64,000 bases of DNA from Adiantum capillus-veneris (Eukaryota; Streptophyta; Polypodiopsida; Polypodiales; Pteridaceae): positions 92,359,529 through 92,423,528 of the forward strand of contig CM043959.1 in NCBI GenBank assembly GCA_014529385.2, written 5' to 3'. The notes beneath the pieces were generated by a model, which searched no databases, was not told the origin of the DNA, and worked only from the letters and a program-made list of their open reading frames with translations. Position 1 is the stretch's first letter, and each line of letters starts with the position of its first letter. This document shows positions 22,922-33,508 of the stretch, piece after piece. A program made the translations under genes and the position numbers.

Positions 22922-23164
22922 CTACACTTCTTTCAAATCTTGTAGAATCTTCTTTGATTGAAGTATTTGCATTCCTTTGGCACTCATATGCGCAAGTTGA
23001 TAGTGCCACACCACACTGTCAACTTCTATAGCTGTTGCACAAGTTGAAGGTTGCGTGCAATAGTACACAAGTAAAGTGCACCAACCTTTTCTCCTTTGGT
23101 AAACACCTAAGATCCCTTTGAGATCTTCCAACTCTTGTTTTCGAATGCAATGTTGTGACATCAT
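22922..23164 (-). pseudogene. Copia-1 GAG-pre-integrase remnant
   Basis: The frame includes VDSVVWHYQLAHMSAKGMQI, matching the zinc-binding W-H-x-R/Q-L-x-H motif at the N-terminus of Copia integrase. The paired Cys motif is not found, consistent with the deletion that follows. Confidence 0.8.
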
Positions 23165-23179
23165 CCAATTGTCATGTAT

Positions 23180-23757
23180 ATATCAAATTTTTGCAAAGAG
23201 AAGGTACATGCCTAACATCCTTAAGCTTCCATTCATTTTTGTTAGTAGTTTTGACACAAGCTTCATTATCTCCCAAGTATACATACACAAAATTACCTTT
23301 CGTGTAATCTTGGAAATGCTACTTGTGCGGTGTTGCATGAAATTGATTTTCATTGATTGAAGTTGACTTATGTTGGTGTAAAAGTCATTTAGGTGTTTTG
23401 CAACTAAACCATTCTCTTCCATCTTTAGATTGAATAAGAGATTCATGAGAAATACCTTATCCGGGATGCCGATGGATTCTTGTAGAGGCCGTCAAGTGAC
23501 TTCATCGAGTCCTCTGAGGTCTTCATCTCCAAAACATTGAATGCCACTGTTGACGCCAAGCTTAACTGGATTTTTCCCACTGCCTTTTGATCAAGGACAA
23601 TCAATGCTTCATCTACCATCGTTGCGGACTTCTTTGCAAGACTACCTAGTGGCAAATAAAGGTCCTTCTGGTAGAGATAGTTTTCAATCTGCATCTTCCA
23701 ATGTTGGTAGTTCTTGGTCGTTGAACTTCTCAATCCTCCACCATTACTCCCACTCAA
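23180..23757 (-). pseudogene. Copia-1 gag
   Basis: The 5' part (23443-23757) opens MSGSNGGGLRSSTTKNYQHW and continues with LDQKAVGKIQLSLASTVAFN, the typical UBN2-type Copia gag beginning. The next frame (23183-23446) carries LMEENGL-like and LNDFYTNISQLQS segments. Gag would form the nucleoprotein particle. A frame break near 23445 separates the halves, and no zinc knuckle survives. The start is about 60 bp from the primer site, as usual. Confidence 0.85.
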
Positions 23758-23803
23758 TTCAAGGAATCCTATCCTTGAGATAATTTATCTACAAGCAAAC
23801 CTT

Positions 23804-23815
23804 GCTATGATACCA
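23804..23815 (-). promoter_or_regulatory. Copia-1 primer binding site (initiator-Met tRNA type)
   Basis: Read on the minus strand, TGGTATCATAGC begins 2 nt after the LTR end. The standard plant site complementary to tRNA-iMet is TGGTATCAGAGC, one mismatch away. Confidence 0.88.
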
Positions 23816-23817
23816 GT

Positions 23818-24559
23818 TGTTAGGAAATATGACGTAGATAATTGAGTAGATAACTTAATGGAGAGAGATAGTTTTCACACATGAGAGATTATAGATTAGA
23901 GAGAGAGAGAGAGACATAGAGAGAAATCATACACAATATACGTGCTTCACATAATATGGGCTACATCCACGGGAAAGCAGCCACTCAATGGCTTTAGTAC
24001 TTCAAAACAAGAAGTGGATTACAAAGGGATTATACCCTTTTGTAGCTCCTGTGTTGTTTCACTCTCACCACCTCACATCAACTTCACAATGCACCACAAT
24101 CCATTTTTGTGTATAGAAGAAGCCTCCTTTTACAGGCCAAAAGGGCTGCCCTCTCTCATGAGAGGCAGTCGTGTGTAGCCGCCCTTGTGTTGACACGTCC
24201 GACTTGGACTCTCCAATGCACCTATGTGTGGACGCCCTTCAGAAGACAAGTCCATCTTGAAATCGGCCACTAGCCATTGAATGCGTCCAGTGGCCACCGA
24301 TTATTGAATTTTGACCACCAACCACTGGTCATTGACTACCGGACATCGGCCAATCAATTGACCATTTTTTGTTCACTTTTCGGTCTATTCCGACAAAAAG
24401 GAATATTTCGGCAAGCTCGAGATTGGCCGTGAAAATTTTGGTTTTTGGTGAGTGATTTTTCTTCACCCACGATAAATTCTCCTCATAATGGGGGACTTAC
24501 AAATGTACAGTTTTTATACAATAAATTACAAAGCGGTAAATCATGCTCCATACTTAACA
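23818..24559 (-). repeat. Copia-1 5' LTR (right copy)
   Basis: The repeat is 742 bp, from TGTTAGGAAATATGAC to CCATACTTAACA. It matches the left LTR with many substitutions and indels, so insertion is not recent. The duplicated CCTTG follows at 24560. Confidence 0.93.
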
Positions 24560-25206
24560 CCTTGGACCGATGAGATGGGAGTGGATGACCATGAAACTTT
24601 GCAGGGGTTGGGAAAGCACACTAATCCCCACCCTTGCAAAGTTTCATGGACATGGAAATCATTCTTGATAATCCACGGTGACACAATCACCAATGTTTGG
24701 CCCATTGGGCCCTTTGGCTAGCACAAAGACAAAAATTGATGATTATGTCACAGTGGATAGACGAGACGAGAGAAAATGTCCATGAAACTTTGGGAGGGAA
24801 GGGGAATCAAACTAATCCCCGCGCTTGCAATGTTTCATGGGCATCGTAATCGATCTCGACGGTCCATAGCAACACAATCACCAATTTTTGGGCTTTGGGC
24901 TCGCCGAGGACCCACTGGCCAAAAAAAGTGGCAATTGTGCCACCTTGGAACGACGAGACAGGAGCGGATGACCTTGAAACTTTGCAGGAGTGTGGAGAAA
25001 GCACACTAATCCCCACCCATGCAAAGTTTCATGGGCCGCTTGCAATCTTTCTTGACGGTCTACGGTGGCACAAGTGCCAATTTGTTTCCCATTGGACCTT
25101 TAGCAAGCTCAAAGCCAAAAAAAATTGGTGATTGTGCCACCCTAGATCGACGAGACAAGAGTGTATGGCAATGAAACTTTGCAGGGGTGGGGAAAGTACA
25201 CTAATC
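24560..25206. repeat. Tandem hairpin satellite, block 2 (about 3.5 units)
   Basis: The array resumes at CCTTGGACCGATGAGATGGG, exactly where block 1 broke off, and runs for about 3.5 units. It ends inside a hairpin loop (AAAGTACACTAATC). One spacer here (24881-24930) is in the flipped orientation. Confidence 0.92.
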
Positions 25207-26473
25207 TCTAGACCCGTTGTCATGTCGTGGCACATACATAGTGTGAAATAAAAACATTCACCTCACTCTTGATACTTCTCGATGTATGCAAATAAAATCA
25301 ATCATGTACATATTGTGATATATGTTGAAGCGTCTACTGCGGTCATTATCATGTACATACCTATCCGGGGAGTCGTGGCCCTGGATGTGGCGCATTTGCA
25401 TGATTTTCCACTCGACAAGATGCTTAATATGGTTTTACAATGTATATATTCCAACTGTTTCATGGTGGCACACTCATCTCGCCTATAAAGATTGATGCGG
25501 GCAAAAATTGCCAAAAATAGCAACTAACAGGTGCCGTTGCAGGATTGCATGGAAAGTGACCCAAAATGGTATATTGATGGAAAATGATTCTTATCTATGC
25601 TTTTTATGCTTATGCGAGTGATCCCACAAATTTAGGGATTTTTTTGACTCAATTTGCACATCAAAAATGGCATTTTTTGGGTCAAAAATGAGCTGAAAAT
25701 GACCTAGTTTTGATCCAAAGTGGCAAAAGGGCCCAAAAATTGACACATCAGCTAAAAATGCTGTGGGTAAGAGAGAATGGGCTGCTTTTTACAGAAAAAG
25801 ACCAGAAATTTTGCACAACTGTGTATTAGCTTCCATGGTTGCCCAATCTATGTGTGTTGCAGTCCCGCCTCTTCGCAATCTTGTATCTGAGCTTGTGAGG
25901 GAGTGAATTAGGGTTTCCCCTTATCAAAATGGTGTTTGGGCTTCAATATAGAAGCTCTCTTGAATCTCTGCAAAATCAGAAAATGGTCTCCAAGAAGGTG
26001 GAAGCTCGAGCATTCCTTTCGACTGTTTGATGTTACGACTATGTAATTGGGGGCAAGGCTACATGATACCATGAAAGAGGTTTGGGTTTTGATTGAGAAT
26101 TGTGCTTGTATGAGCATTGAGGTTTCATGACTGAAACATTAGTGTCTTTCATTGGTCTTTTAAAGTGAAATTGAATGTGATTTGGTGATCCTCTCATCAT
26201 AATCTCGACTACAAAAACAAGGAGACTCCAAGCACGATATGGAAGAGGGTTTGTGACTTTGCTGTCATGAACGCTCTTAGATTTTTTGTCACCCTTAGAA
26301 AGAGGGTTGGTGATTCTCCACAAACTCTTTTTCACAAAGTGTTTGTGACTCTCATCACAAACTCTCACAGCCAGAGGTTTTGCACCTTCCCAACTAGACC
26401 GCACCCATTCCGACATTTCTGGTGAACCCTACGTGAAGCAGCTGGTGTGGGGGTTCAAATACTTGTTTTGAAA
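25207..26473. other. Non-coding flank, possible LTR and leader of Gypsy-C
   Basis: No coding sequence is recognised; a 125-residue minus-strand ORF at 26039-26416 matches nothing I know. The stretch ends 25 bp upstream of a gag start. A TGGTGTGGGGGTTCAAA run at 26440-26456 might be a primer site following an LTR that ends GTGAAGCA, but no second LTR is available to test this. Confidence 0.3.
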
Positions 26474-26701
26474 GGTTTAATTACAAATAATTAAATCTAT
26501 GGATCAACAAGAGCAACAAGGCATGCGTTTTGATCAAGGCACAATGCAAATGTTTCAAGCATTCGCCGTGTTTATGCAACAACAACAGGTTTAATTACAA
26601 ATAATTAAATCTATGGATCAACAAGAGCAACAAGGCATGAGTTTTGATCAAGGCACAATGCAAATGTTTCAAGCATTCGCCGTGTTTATGCAACAACAAC
26701 A
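26474..26701 (+). repeat. 114-bp tandem duplication covering a gag start codon
   Basis: Two units, 26474-26587 and 26588-26701, appear to differ at one base (CATGCG versus CATGAG). Each contains the start ATGGATCAACAAGAGCAACA. The first copy (ATG 26499) runs into a stop after about 31 codons, because the junction creates GTTTAA. The second copy (ATG 26613) stays open. Confidence 0.92.
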
Positions 26702-27164
26702 GGCTGTAGAAAGAAGGGAGGTGTCAGCAACCAAAGCCCTTCAAGCTATTGTGAACAAAATGGACCAATTTGAAGGGAAAGATGTCACAAAGTTTCTTCG
26801 TGGTTATGTAAAGGAGATGGAGCTACAACAGGTTCTAGAGGTGGACATGACTCGTAGTTTTGAGCTTGTCGTGGTCCCCGAGATTAGAGACCATGTAAGG
26901 GGAATCAAGGAGGAGCATGGAGAAGGTTGAGAGCAATTCAAATTATCCCTAAAGGAGGAATACTTCATGGATGACTCTGTAAGGGTTACAAAAATGACCT
27001 TCTTGGAATGGGTTTCAAAGCCAAAAGAAGTGCTTTCATTGTTGAACAATGAAATGCACAATCCTGGACGTGTGCTTCTTCAAGATAACACTCGAATTCC
27101 TCTGGATCTATACATAATCATAGAATCTGGTCCGAGCCTAGATGATACAGTCATCCTGCAATGA
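26613..27164 (+). pseudogene. Gypsy-C gag fragment
   Basis: The frame opens MDQQEQQGMSFDQGTMQMFQ, with Gln-rich and hydrophobic stretches. It then has NKMDQFEGKDVTKFLRGY and VVPEIRDHV, an in-frame stop at about 26930, and continues LKEEYFMDDSVRVTKMTFLEW. This is the capsid-like region of a plant Gypsy gag family in which F-x-G-K-x-V-T-K-F/Y-L and EEYF-x-D-x-x-R-V-T-K are conserved. It is truncated at about 27150, where it abuts Gypsy-B RNase H on the opposite strand. It is not related to the gag of Gypsy-B. No zinc knuckle, protease or RT of this element is in the window. Confidence 0.7.
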
Positions 27165-27776
27165 ATTGAAAGTTTTTTGTTTGTCGAATTGTTTGTTGTT
27201 TGGGTCTGTCTTCCTTGTTATCAAATCTACCTCCAAAGGAAAGAATGCTAACAATTTCCTGAGACCATTTGGGTATCATTTCAATATTGAAAAGATACGC
27301 ATCAGGTATGTCATCATCTACTCCTTTAAGAGCTTCCCCGTTTTGTAGCCTTGAAAGATGATCTGCCCGTAGATGAGTTATACCCTTCTTGACCACCGCT
27401 GTGAAGTCAAACTCTAGCAATATAATAAACCAGCGTACAATTCTCCCAGTATTGCATGGTTTATTTACCAGATACAAAAGAGCTTGATGATCTGTGAAGA
27501 ACACAAATTTGTTTGTAAGCAAATAATGCCAAAATTTCTTTATTTCTTTACAGCATAAATCATTCCTAACCCCTCTCTTTCAGTGGTTGTGTAGTTCTTT
27601 TCTGCACTGTTTAACTGTTGGCTTGCATAACAAACTGGAAAATCCATTGTTCCGTCTCCTGGTTGATGAGCCAGAATACTCTCAATTGCATATGCAGATG
27701 CATCAATGTGAACATGGAATATCTTTTCCCAATCTGGTGCTTTAAGTACAGGTGTTGATACAAGGTTTTCCTTCAA
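27151..27776 (-). pseudogene. Gypsy-B RNase H
   Basis: After an in-frame stop at the RT end, the frame at 27540-27776 reads KAPDWEKIFHVHIDASAYAI, then NSAEKNYTTTEREGLGMIYA. A few-base insertion near 27530 shifts it, and 27151-27522 continues NKFVFFTDHQALLYL and RADHLSRLQNGE. The catalytic D of HVHIDAS, E of TEREGLG and D of TDHQAL are present. The frame ends at FQFIAG, where Gypsy-A continues into integrase, which marks the truncation point. Confidence 0.92.
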
Positions 27777-27779
27777 CTT

Positions 27780-28980
27780 TTAGAATGAAGTTTCACACTC
27801 CTCATTCCAGTCGAAACTGACTAACAAACGATACAGAGGTTGTGCAATGAATGCATACATATATATGAATCTTCTATAATATCCGCAATGTCCCATGAAG
27901 GATTGCACTTGTTTCGCATTACTAGGCATGGGCAAGTCTACTATGACTTTGATTTTGTCTAGGTCAGTAGTTATGCCATTTCTTGAGACAATATGTCCTA
28001 AGATGCGGCCTTGCCTAACCATAAAAATGCACTTTTCCGGGTTAAGACAGATTTGATATGTTCTGCACTTCTCAAATATCTTTTGTAAATGGTCAATATG
28101 TTCTTCTCGTAGAAGAGAGTGTACACAAAGATCATCCATGTATATTTCAAAGAATATCCTCAGGTATTCTTTGAACGCATGAGTCATTAACCTTTGGAAG
28201 GTAGCTGGGGTATTGGTTAAGCCAAAAGGCATAACTCTGTACGCATATATTCCCCATTCTGTGGCTAATGCTGTTTTGTGTTGATCCTCTATTGCAATTG
28301 CTATTTGGTTATACCCTGAAAACCCATCTAGAAAGGAATAAGCCCGTTTCCCTGTCACCCTCTCAAGTACATGTTCTGTGATCCGCAAGGGATAATTATC
28401 CCTTATGGTGGCTGCATTTACTTTTTTGAGGTTCACACACACTCGTAGCTTTCCATTCTTTTTGGGGACAACCACAATGGGTGACACCCAATCTGTGCGC
28501 TCGATTTCGTAGATGAATTCAGCATCCATCAGCTTGTCAATCTCCTCTTCAATTCGTTTAGTAAATGTGTCATTATATGTGTAAGGACGCTGCTTGCTAG
28601 GTTTGGCATCTGATTTCAAAGGAATTGTATGTTGGCATATCGATGGATCAACTCCTTTGTAGGATCTCTCTCATTTTGTTTTCTGCTCATTTTTTCCTAT
28701 AGCGTTCTTGGCGTCTAGGGTGCTGATTTTTTGCAAAATCATAAAACTTGATATTTGTTGTTTTCTCCCCACGCTCGCTTGAGCTGTCTGAACACTCGTT
28801 ATCTGCATCGTTATTTACCTCCAAATGCTCAGAGGAGTTATAAAACTCTTCTTGTTCTGGTGGTTCTACAATCTCATCTCCTCCTGGTATAAGGCTTACC
28901 ATGTAATAGGGTAGCACATCATAGCCATCCTTATCGCAAATTTTTTTCGTTGGGCTATCTGTAATGGTACAGATATCCAA
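27780..28980 (-). pseudogene. Gypsy-B reverse transcriptase with N-terminal linker
   Basis: A 97-residue acidic linker (28687-28980) and a short gap precede a 279-residue open RT. Order: YTYNDTFTKRIEEEIDKLMD, WVSPIVVVPKKNGKLRVCVN, SFLDGFSGYNQIAIA, VMPFGLTNTPATFQRLM, the active site EIYMDDLCVHS, ILGHIVSRNGI and SFMGHCGYYRRFI. All core RT motifs, including the MDD catalytic pair, look intact. RT length is normal for Gypsy. The domain would make cDNA from element RNA, but without integrase the copy cannot move on its own. Confidence 0.95.
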
Positions 28981-28998
28981 TGTTGCTAGTATGTGTTC

Positions 28999-30855
28999 CT
29001 ATTCCAGAGGTTCTAAGGCATCTTCAAGAAAAGGTTTTGGAATATAATCCTTGTCCTCAATCGCTCTTTCTAAAACGCATTCCTCTCTTTTTAAGCTCCC
29101 ACAATGTGAAGCTCCGCACATCCATATCTCCTTTTGTTGCCCTAACCATGCTGGGAATTCTGACCCTGCCAATGTAGCTGAATCAAACTCTTCCACTGGT
29201 GTCTGGTTTACATCTTTGTAACTGTGGTCTTTCATGTATATTTTGGTTGTAGTCTCGCCATTTCTGAGGTATATGTGGTCGTAACCCCAATCCTGGACCA
29301 TCTTTAATTGTCGCACGAATGGTCTTCCCAAGATGATCTCGTAATTGTTCTTTTTGTCGAAATTGACTATTGCAAACGTATGCTCATACTCCATTCCGCA
29401 CGAGGTGACAATTACTTTTTCTAAGAGTCCTAGAGGCTTCTCCATGAACCCATCTGCCAATTGCAATTTCATTCTGGTAGCTCTCAAAGCCGGTTTTCCC
29501 AAATTTTTCCAGATTTCCTGGGTGGTGATAGTGACTCCTGTTCCACTGTCAAGAATAGCTTCGGAAACTACTCCTTGGAATTCTACTGGTAGCGTGGTGT
29601 TTCCATCTTCTCCCTCGCAATACTCTCGAACCTTGTTTAAACGTACTGGCCTAGTGTTTAGTTGAGGCTTCTCCAATTCTCTGATCCCTTCTTGAAGTTT
29701 CAAGGTGGGGTCTTTTACTCCAAATTTTTCTAAGCATTTGCCTACGGTGGTCCACATATTTGGTCGTAACCTTAGGAGAACTTCGGCTAATGTGATTGTG
29801 CATGCCACATGGGTGGACAATAACTCAATCAACCCTTGTGAATCCATCACTCTGTTAGAGGAAAGTCTTTGAGATGGGATTTCTCTCACCTCAGACTTGG
29901 CTTCATACTCCCCTAGGTAAGAGTGTAGAGTTTTTAGTGAGTTTGGTTGGTTGTGCCCCAAACTAATTGATCCCTGGTCTCCCCCTTGTGAATGCATATC
30001 AAAGTTCATTTGTGATCTTGCCTCAAATTCTTCAATAGGAGGTAAGATCTTATTTTTCTCTTTTCTCGTGCTATTCATGTGGTAGCTCACCCTGTTAGCT
30101 TCGTTGGCATCACGGATTTGCTTCCACATGTCATCTAGATCGTGACAATCCTTACCCATTTCTACCAATGTTTTGAGGCTGAAACCCCTCACTTGTCTCA
30201 TTTGTTGTATGTGGCGCTATGATAGGTTCTCCCTAGACTCAGAGGCATTCATGAGTCTCTCCTTTGTGTCTACTTGTTTCTCTAAAGTTGGTTTGATAGG
30301 GGTTAGAGCTGGTACTTCGTGCCAACTTGCAGGTTTACCAAGCGGGTTTTCTATCAAGGATTGAGTTGTTTCAATCATCTTTCGACACATTTCCAACCTC
30401 TATTTTTCTATATCGGCATATGGATAAGTCATCCATCTTTGCTCTTGGGTTTGGTTGTTTTTTAGTCTGGCTTCGTATGCTTTTAAAAGTGCATCTAACT
30501 GCTCATTTACCTTTTCTGCCAACACTGATCCTCCTGATCCTGCACTTTTGGGTTCTGCTTTTTCCTTGGGTACTATGGTTGCCACAGTGTGTGAGCTCAG
30601 GCTAGCTAGATCCTCTAACCGTTCTAATCTATCCTTGGTGTGTTTTAACTCCTCGGATAGAGCCGTTTGCTCTCGTTCTCTCCTGGCTTTCATACGCGCC
30701 TTTCTAGCTTTCCAAGTGCTTCTCTGATTCTTCATTTCTGAACTTGGGGCATCGGTTTTTGGCTCTTCAATTATGGGTTCGTTCGTCATCCTTTGAGCTT
30801 GGGCTCGTGTCACTGCCTGAATAGGTATTATTGTCTCATTTTCTGACCCCCCCAC
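28999..30855 (-). pseudogene. Gypsy-B linker and aspartic protease region
   Basis: The frame at 30400-30855 starts in the gag-protease junction with PIQAVTRAQAQRMTNEP and a Lys/Arg/Glu-rich helical stretch. After stops near 30399 and 30215, a 400-residue frame (28999-30201) follows. Its protease has VSEAILDSGTGVTITT (catalytic D-S-G; about residues 200-215), a flap region, then YEIILGRPFVRQ, the conserved I-L-G-R-P-F. A long acidic tail links to RT. The protease would cleave the polyprotein. Two stops and one frameshift inactivate the ORF. Confidence 0.9.
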
Positions 30856-33508
30856 TGGAAGGCACTACTTCCAGCATGTTCAAGGTAGTTTTTGCTCCTT
30901 TGCTCGGGTTCTCAAGGCAATCAGGAATTAAATGATTAACTCCACACTCGGTGTAATATGTGTTGACTCTAATGATTTCATCATGAGGACGGTCTCTTAG
31001 CCAATGGTATCCACCACACTTGTAGCAGGGTCCCTTAGGCTGTTGAGGTGCTCCTTGAGCTCCTCTTTGTTGGTATGCATATCTCTGTCCTCCCATGCCT
31101 CCGTTGGCTATGAACAACAATGTTCGTTCATCCAAGCTATATCTTCCTTCTCCTGCTGCCTGTGCAGCTGTTGGTGGTCCTGCACTTCCTATCATGCTCC
31201 ATGATTCTGGCGTTGAGGGTGGATAATAGACAAGATTTGCAAAATATCCATTGGGATCTTTGTAATATGCATGCATAGGCACCAAAGCCTTCTCTTCTGG
31301 TTCGGTTACGGTTGGTGTGTATCTTGTGCCGATTGGTCGTAATCCTGGTAGGGGTGGTTGCTGCCCCAACACTGGTTGTGGTCTTTCTACACCTACAGGT
31401 CCTGGTAGGTTGCCTGCTTGATACCTAGGCATCGGTGGAAGTTGAGGAGATGCTACCTGAGCCTGGGGAGCATAAGGTCTCTCTCTCACATATCCCTTGT
31501 AACATTCCTCTGTCCCATGGTTTGTCCATTTTTGTTCAATAGCACACCACTTTGGCTGTTTAGCCTGAGGTTTGGCGTACAAATTAATCTTTTTTAGCAC
31601 TTCCTCTATAAGTTGCTCTTGGCTTACAGCTACTTCTCCTTTCGGTGCTGTCTTAGCGGACTTGCTTCCACTTTGTTGCGAGGATGAATCGTCATCAAGA
31701 TCCTTGAATTCACCCTTCTTGTAGACCGCACAATTGTCTACAAGGTAAAGAGCATCCTTAGTTAACTCATTTAACGTCGTGCTCCTCTTCGTATGTAAGT
31801 CCTTCTAGAGATCTGCATTCCTTAGTCCTTGAATAAATATAAGCATAAGTCTGGACTGAGTCGGTAGTTCTTCCACAGGACAGAACTTAACATATCTTTT
31901 TAGTCGTAGGGCTGCCTTTCGCACAGATTCTCCATCTTTTTGTTTGAATTTATGGATTTGTGAGACTGTATTATGAGCTATCCCTCTTTATGAGAATTCC
32001 TCAATAAACTCGTCAAACACCTCCTCCATAGACTCAAAGTCTCTACGCTCCATAGAGTCAAACCAAGTAGCAGCATCCTCCTCTAGGGTCAGTCCAAACC
32101 CTACAAATTGGGTAGGGAAGTCTAACGCCTCTTCAGCTCTAATTACACGCACAAAGGCTGCTACATGATCTCTAGGATCTCTGTTTTCAATGTATTTCTT
32201 ATTTACCCATTTTTGCACTTGAGAAGATCTATTTCTATGATGGTCTACAAATCTCATCATTGGATCTCCTCGTCCTAATCAATATACCTCCTCTGGCCTT
32301 TGGTAGTGGGCTGGTTCCTCTCCCAGTGGTGTTCCTAAGCCATAATTTCTGACGGTTTTTGCAAGAAATGGTTCATCTCTTTATACTCGCTATATGGGTG
32401 GTCTTCCAAGCTCTGTTGACCCTTGAGTTTTTGGCTTACTCTCACCTTGATACTGTGAATAGAGTGGTGGTTCTTGTAAATCCCTTAGCCCTCGTGCGGC
32501 TGGATAACCATCTCGATTTTGGTCTTGTTCTAATGTTGCACTCTGTCGAAGCCATGCCTGCAATGATGGTGGGGTTGCTGGTTGGTTCTGATAGTTGAAC
32601 GTCTATTGTCGGGTAGAATGTGAAGTCGCATCGTACTCTTCTGAAAATGGATTTGTCGATTTGCTAGGGGTGTAAGAAACCCTTGGCACTTCTTCGGGGG
32701 CATATGTTGATGTTTCTAGAACTGTTGCCCTTTCTACCTCCTCTGGGGGAATACGATTGTATTCTCACCCGTACCTATCAACAAAAACAATATCCTTCCC
32801 CATAGCAATTTCATAAGAGAATAAGTAAAGAACCTTTTCTTTGCTTAATTCATTTGGGTAGGGTTCTTTGCATCGAAAGTAGGAGACTATTCCCTCGCTC
32901 TCATGCTTGTAAATTCCCAGATTCTCATTATAAGTAGAGACCCTGGTTGTTTTCTTATCATACATAAAAAGAGCTCCGGGTCGATCAATGTTTGGAGGCG
33001 GTTCTTGAGTTTCTGAAACCATTTTTCCTTTTGCCACGTTATCTCCATATCTATTGTAATCCTCAAGGTTACTAACTATCATATAGTGGTTCCCCTTTTC
33101 GTCTCGAAATATATCTCCATCATCATAGACTAGAATTATCTCCAGTCTCTGACCATGCCTTTCTTCAATACAAATACACTTGCATCCTCGATAGTCAGAA
33201 TAAACTAGGGCTCCCTTCGAGTTTGTTCCTTCTAAGAAGATCATAGTGAACTTGGAATCGTTCAAAGGATTTTGGGAGGTGCTTCCCCCTAGCATTGGTC
33301 CTTCATAGGAGAAACCTCCTGGCTGTTGACTACCCATCATGAAGAAGGATTTGTCTGATGAAGTGTCAGTATCACTACCCTCCTCAATAATCGGTGCTAG
33401 TGGATCTAGCCTTGCCTGATTTACACTCTCCTCAGTGGACACTAAGCTACCTTGATCACCTGCCACCTTTTGGTCTCTAAAAATGTGTCTTCTTGATCTT
33501 AAATTCAT
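30836..33508 (-). pseudogene. Gypsy-B gag with degenerate zinc knuckles
   Basis: Gag starts at 33508 (MNLRSRRHIFRDQKVAGDQG) and reads through about 890 codons with roughly five stops. The N-terminal 247 residues are acidic and of unknown fold. The capsid part (31988-32260) has YIENRDPRDHVAAFVRV and DAATWFDSMERRDFESMEEV, the Retrotrans_gag signature. The C-terminal part (30836-31600) is Pro/Gln-rich and ends with two knuckle-like motifs. In the first, CYKCGGYHWLRDRP, the last Cys is Arg; in the second, YTECGVNHLIPDC, the first Cys is Tyr. A 7-G run at 30847-30853 marks the frame change into the next ORF. Confidence 0.88.

Larger units (their letters stand above)
20318..24559 (-). mobile_element. 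Copia-1: Copia LTR retrotransposon with internal deletion
   Basis: The element is bounded by LTRs starting TGTTAGGA and ending CTTAACA and flanked by an exact 5-bp duplication CCTTG (20313-20317 and 24560-24564). It sits inside the hairpin satellite. Coding signals are all on the minus strand. Reading from the right they are gag, GAG-pre-integrase, RT and RNase H. The primer site (minus TGGTATCATAGC, plus 23804-23815) is one base off the initiator-Met tRNA type. A minus-strand polypurine tract AAGTGGGAGAT abuts the left LTR. The interior is only about 2.66 kb, and protease and the integrase core are missing, so the copy is non-autonomous. Confidence 0.95.

Noticed and set aside
17052..25206. 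CRISPR-like alternation of repeats and spacers in the satellite
   Set aside because: Units are about 187 bp, spacers are themselves conserved, and the setting is a plant retrotransposon landscape with no cas genes.
26440..26456. Primer binding site for Gypsy-C
   Set aside because: TGGTGTGGGGGTTCAAA does not match a tRNA end I can name, and no LTR pair is present, so it is not called as a feature.
29345..30727. Plus-strand ORFs across Gypsy-B
   Set aside because: They are antisense to the protease and gag-junction frames, which carry the recognisable domains.
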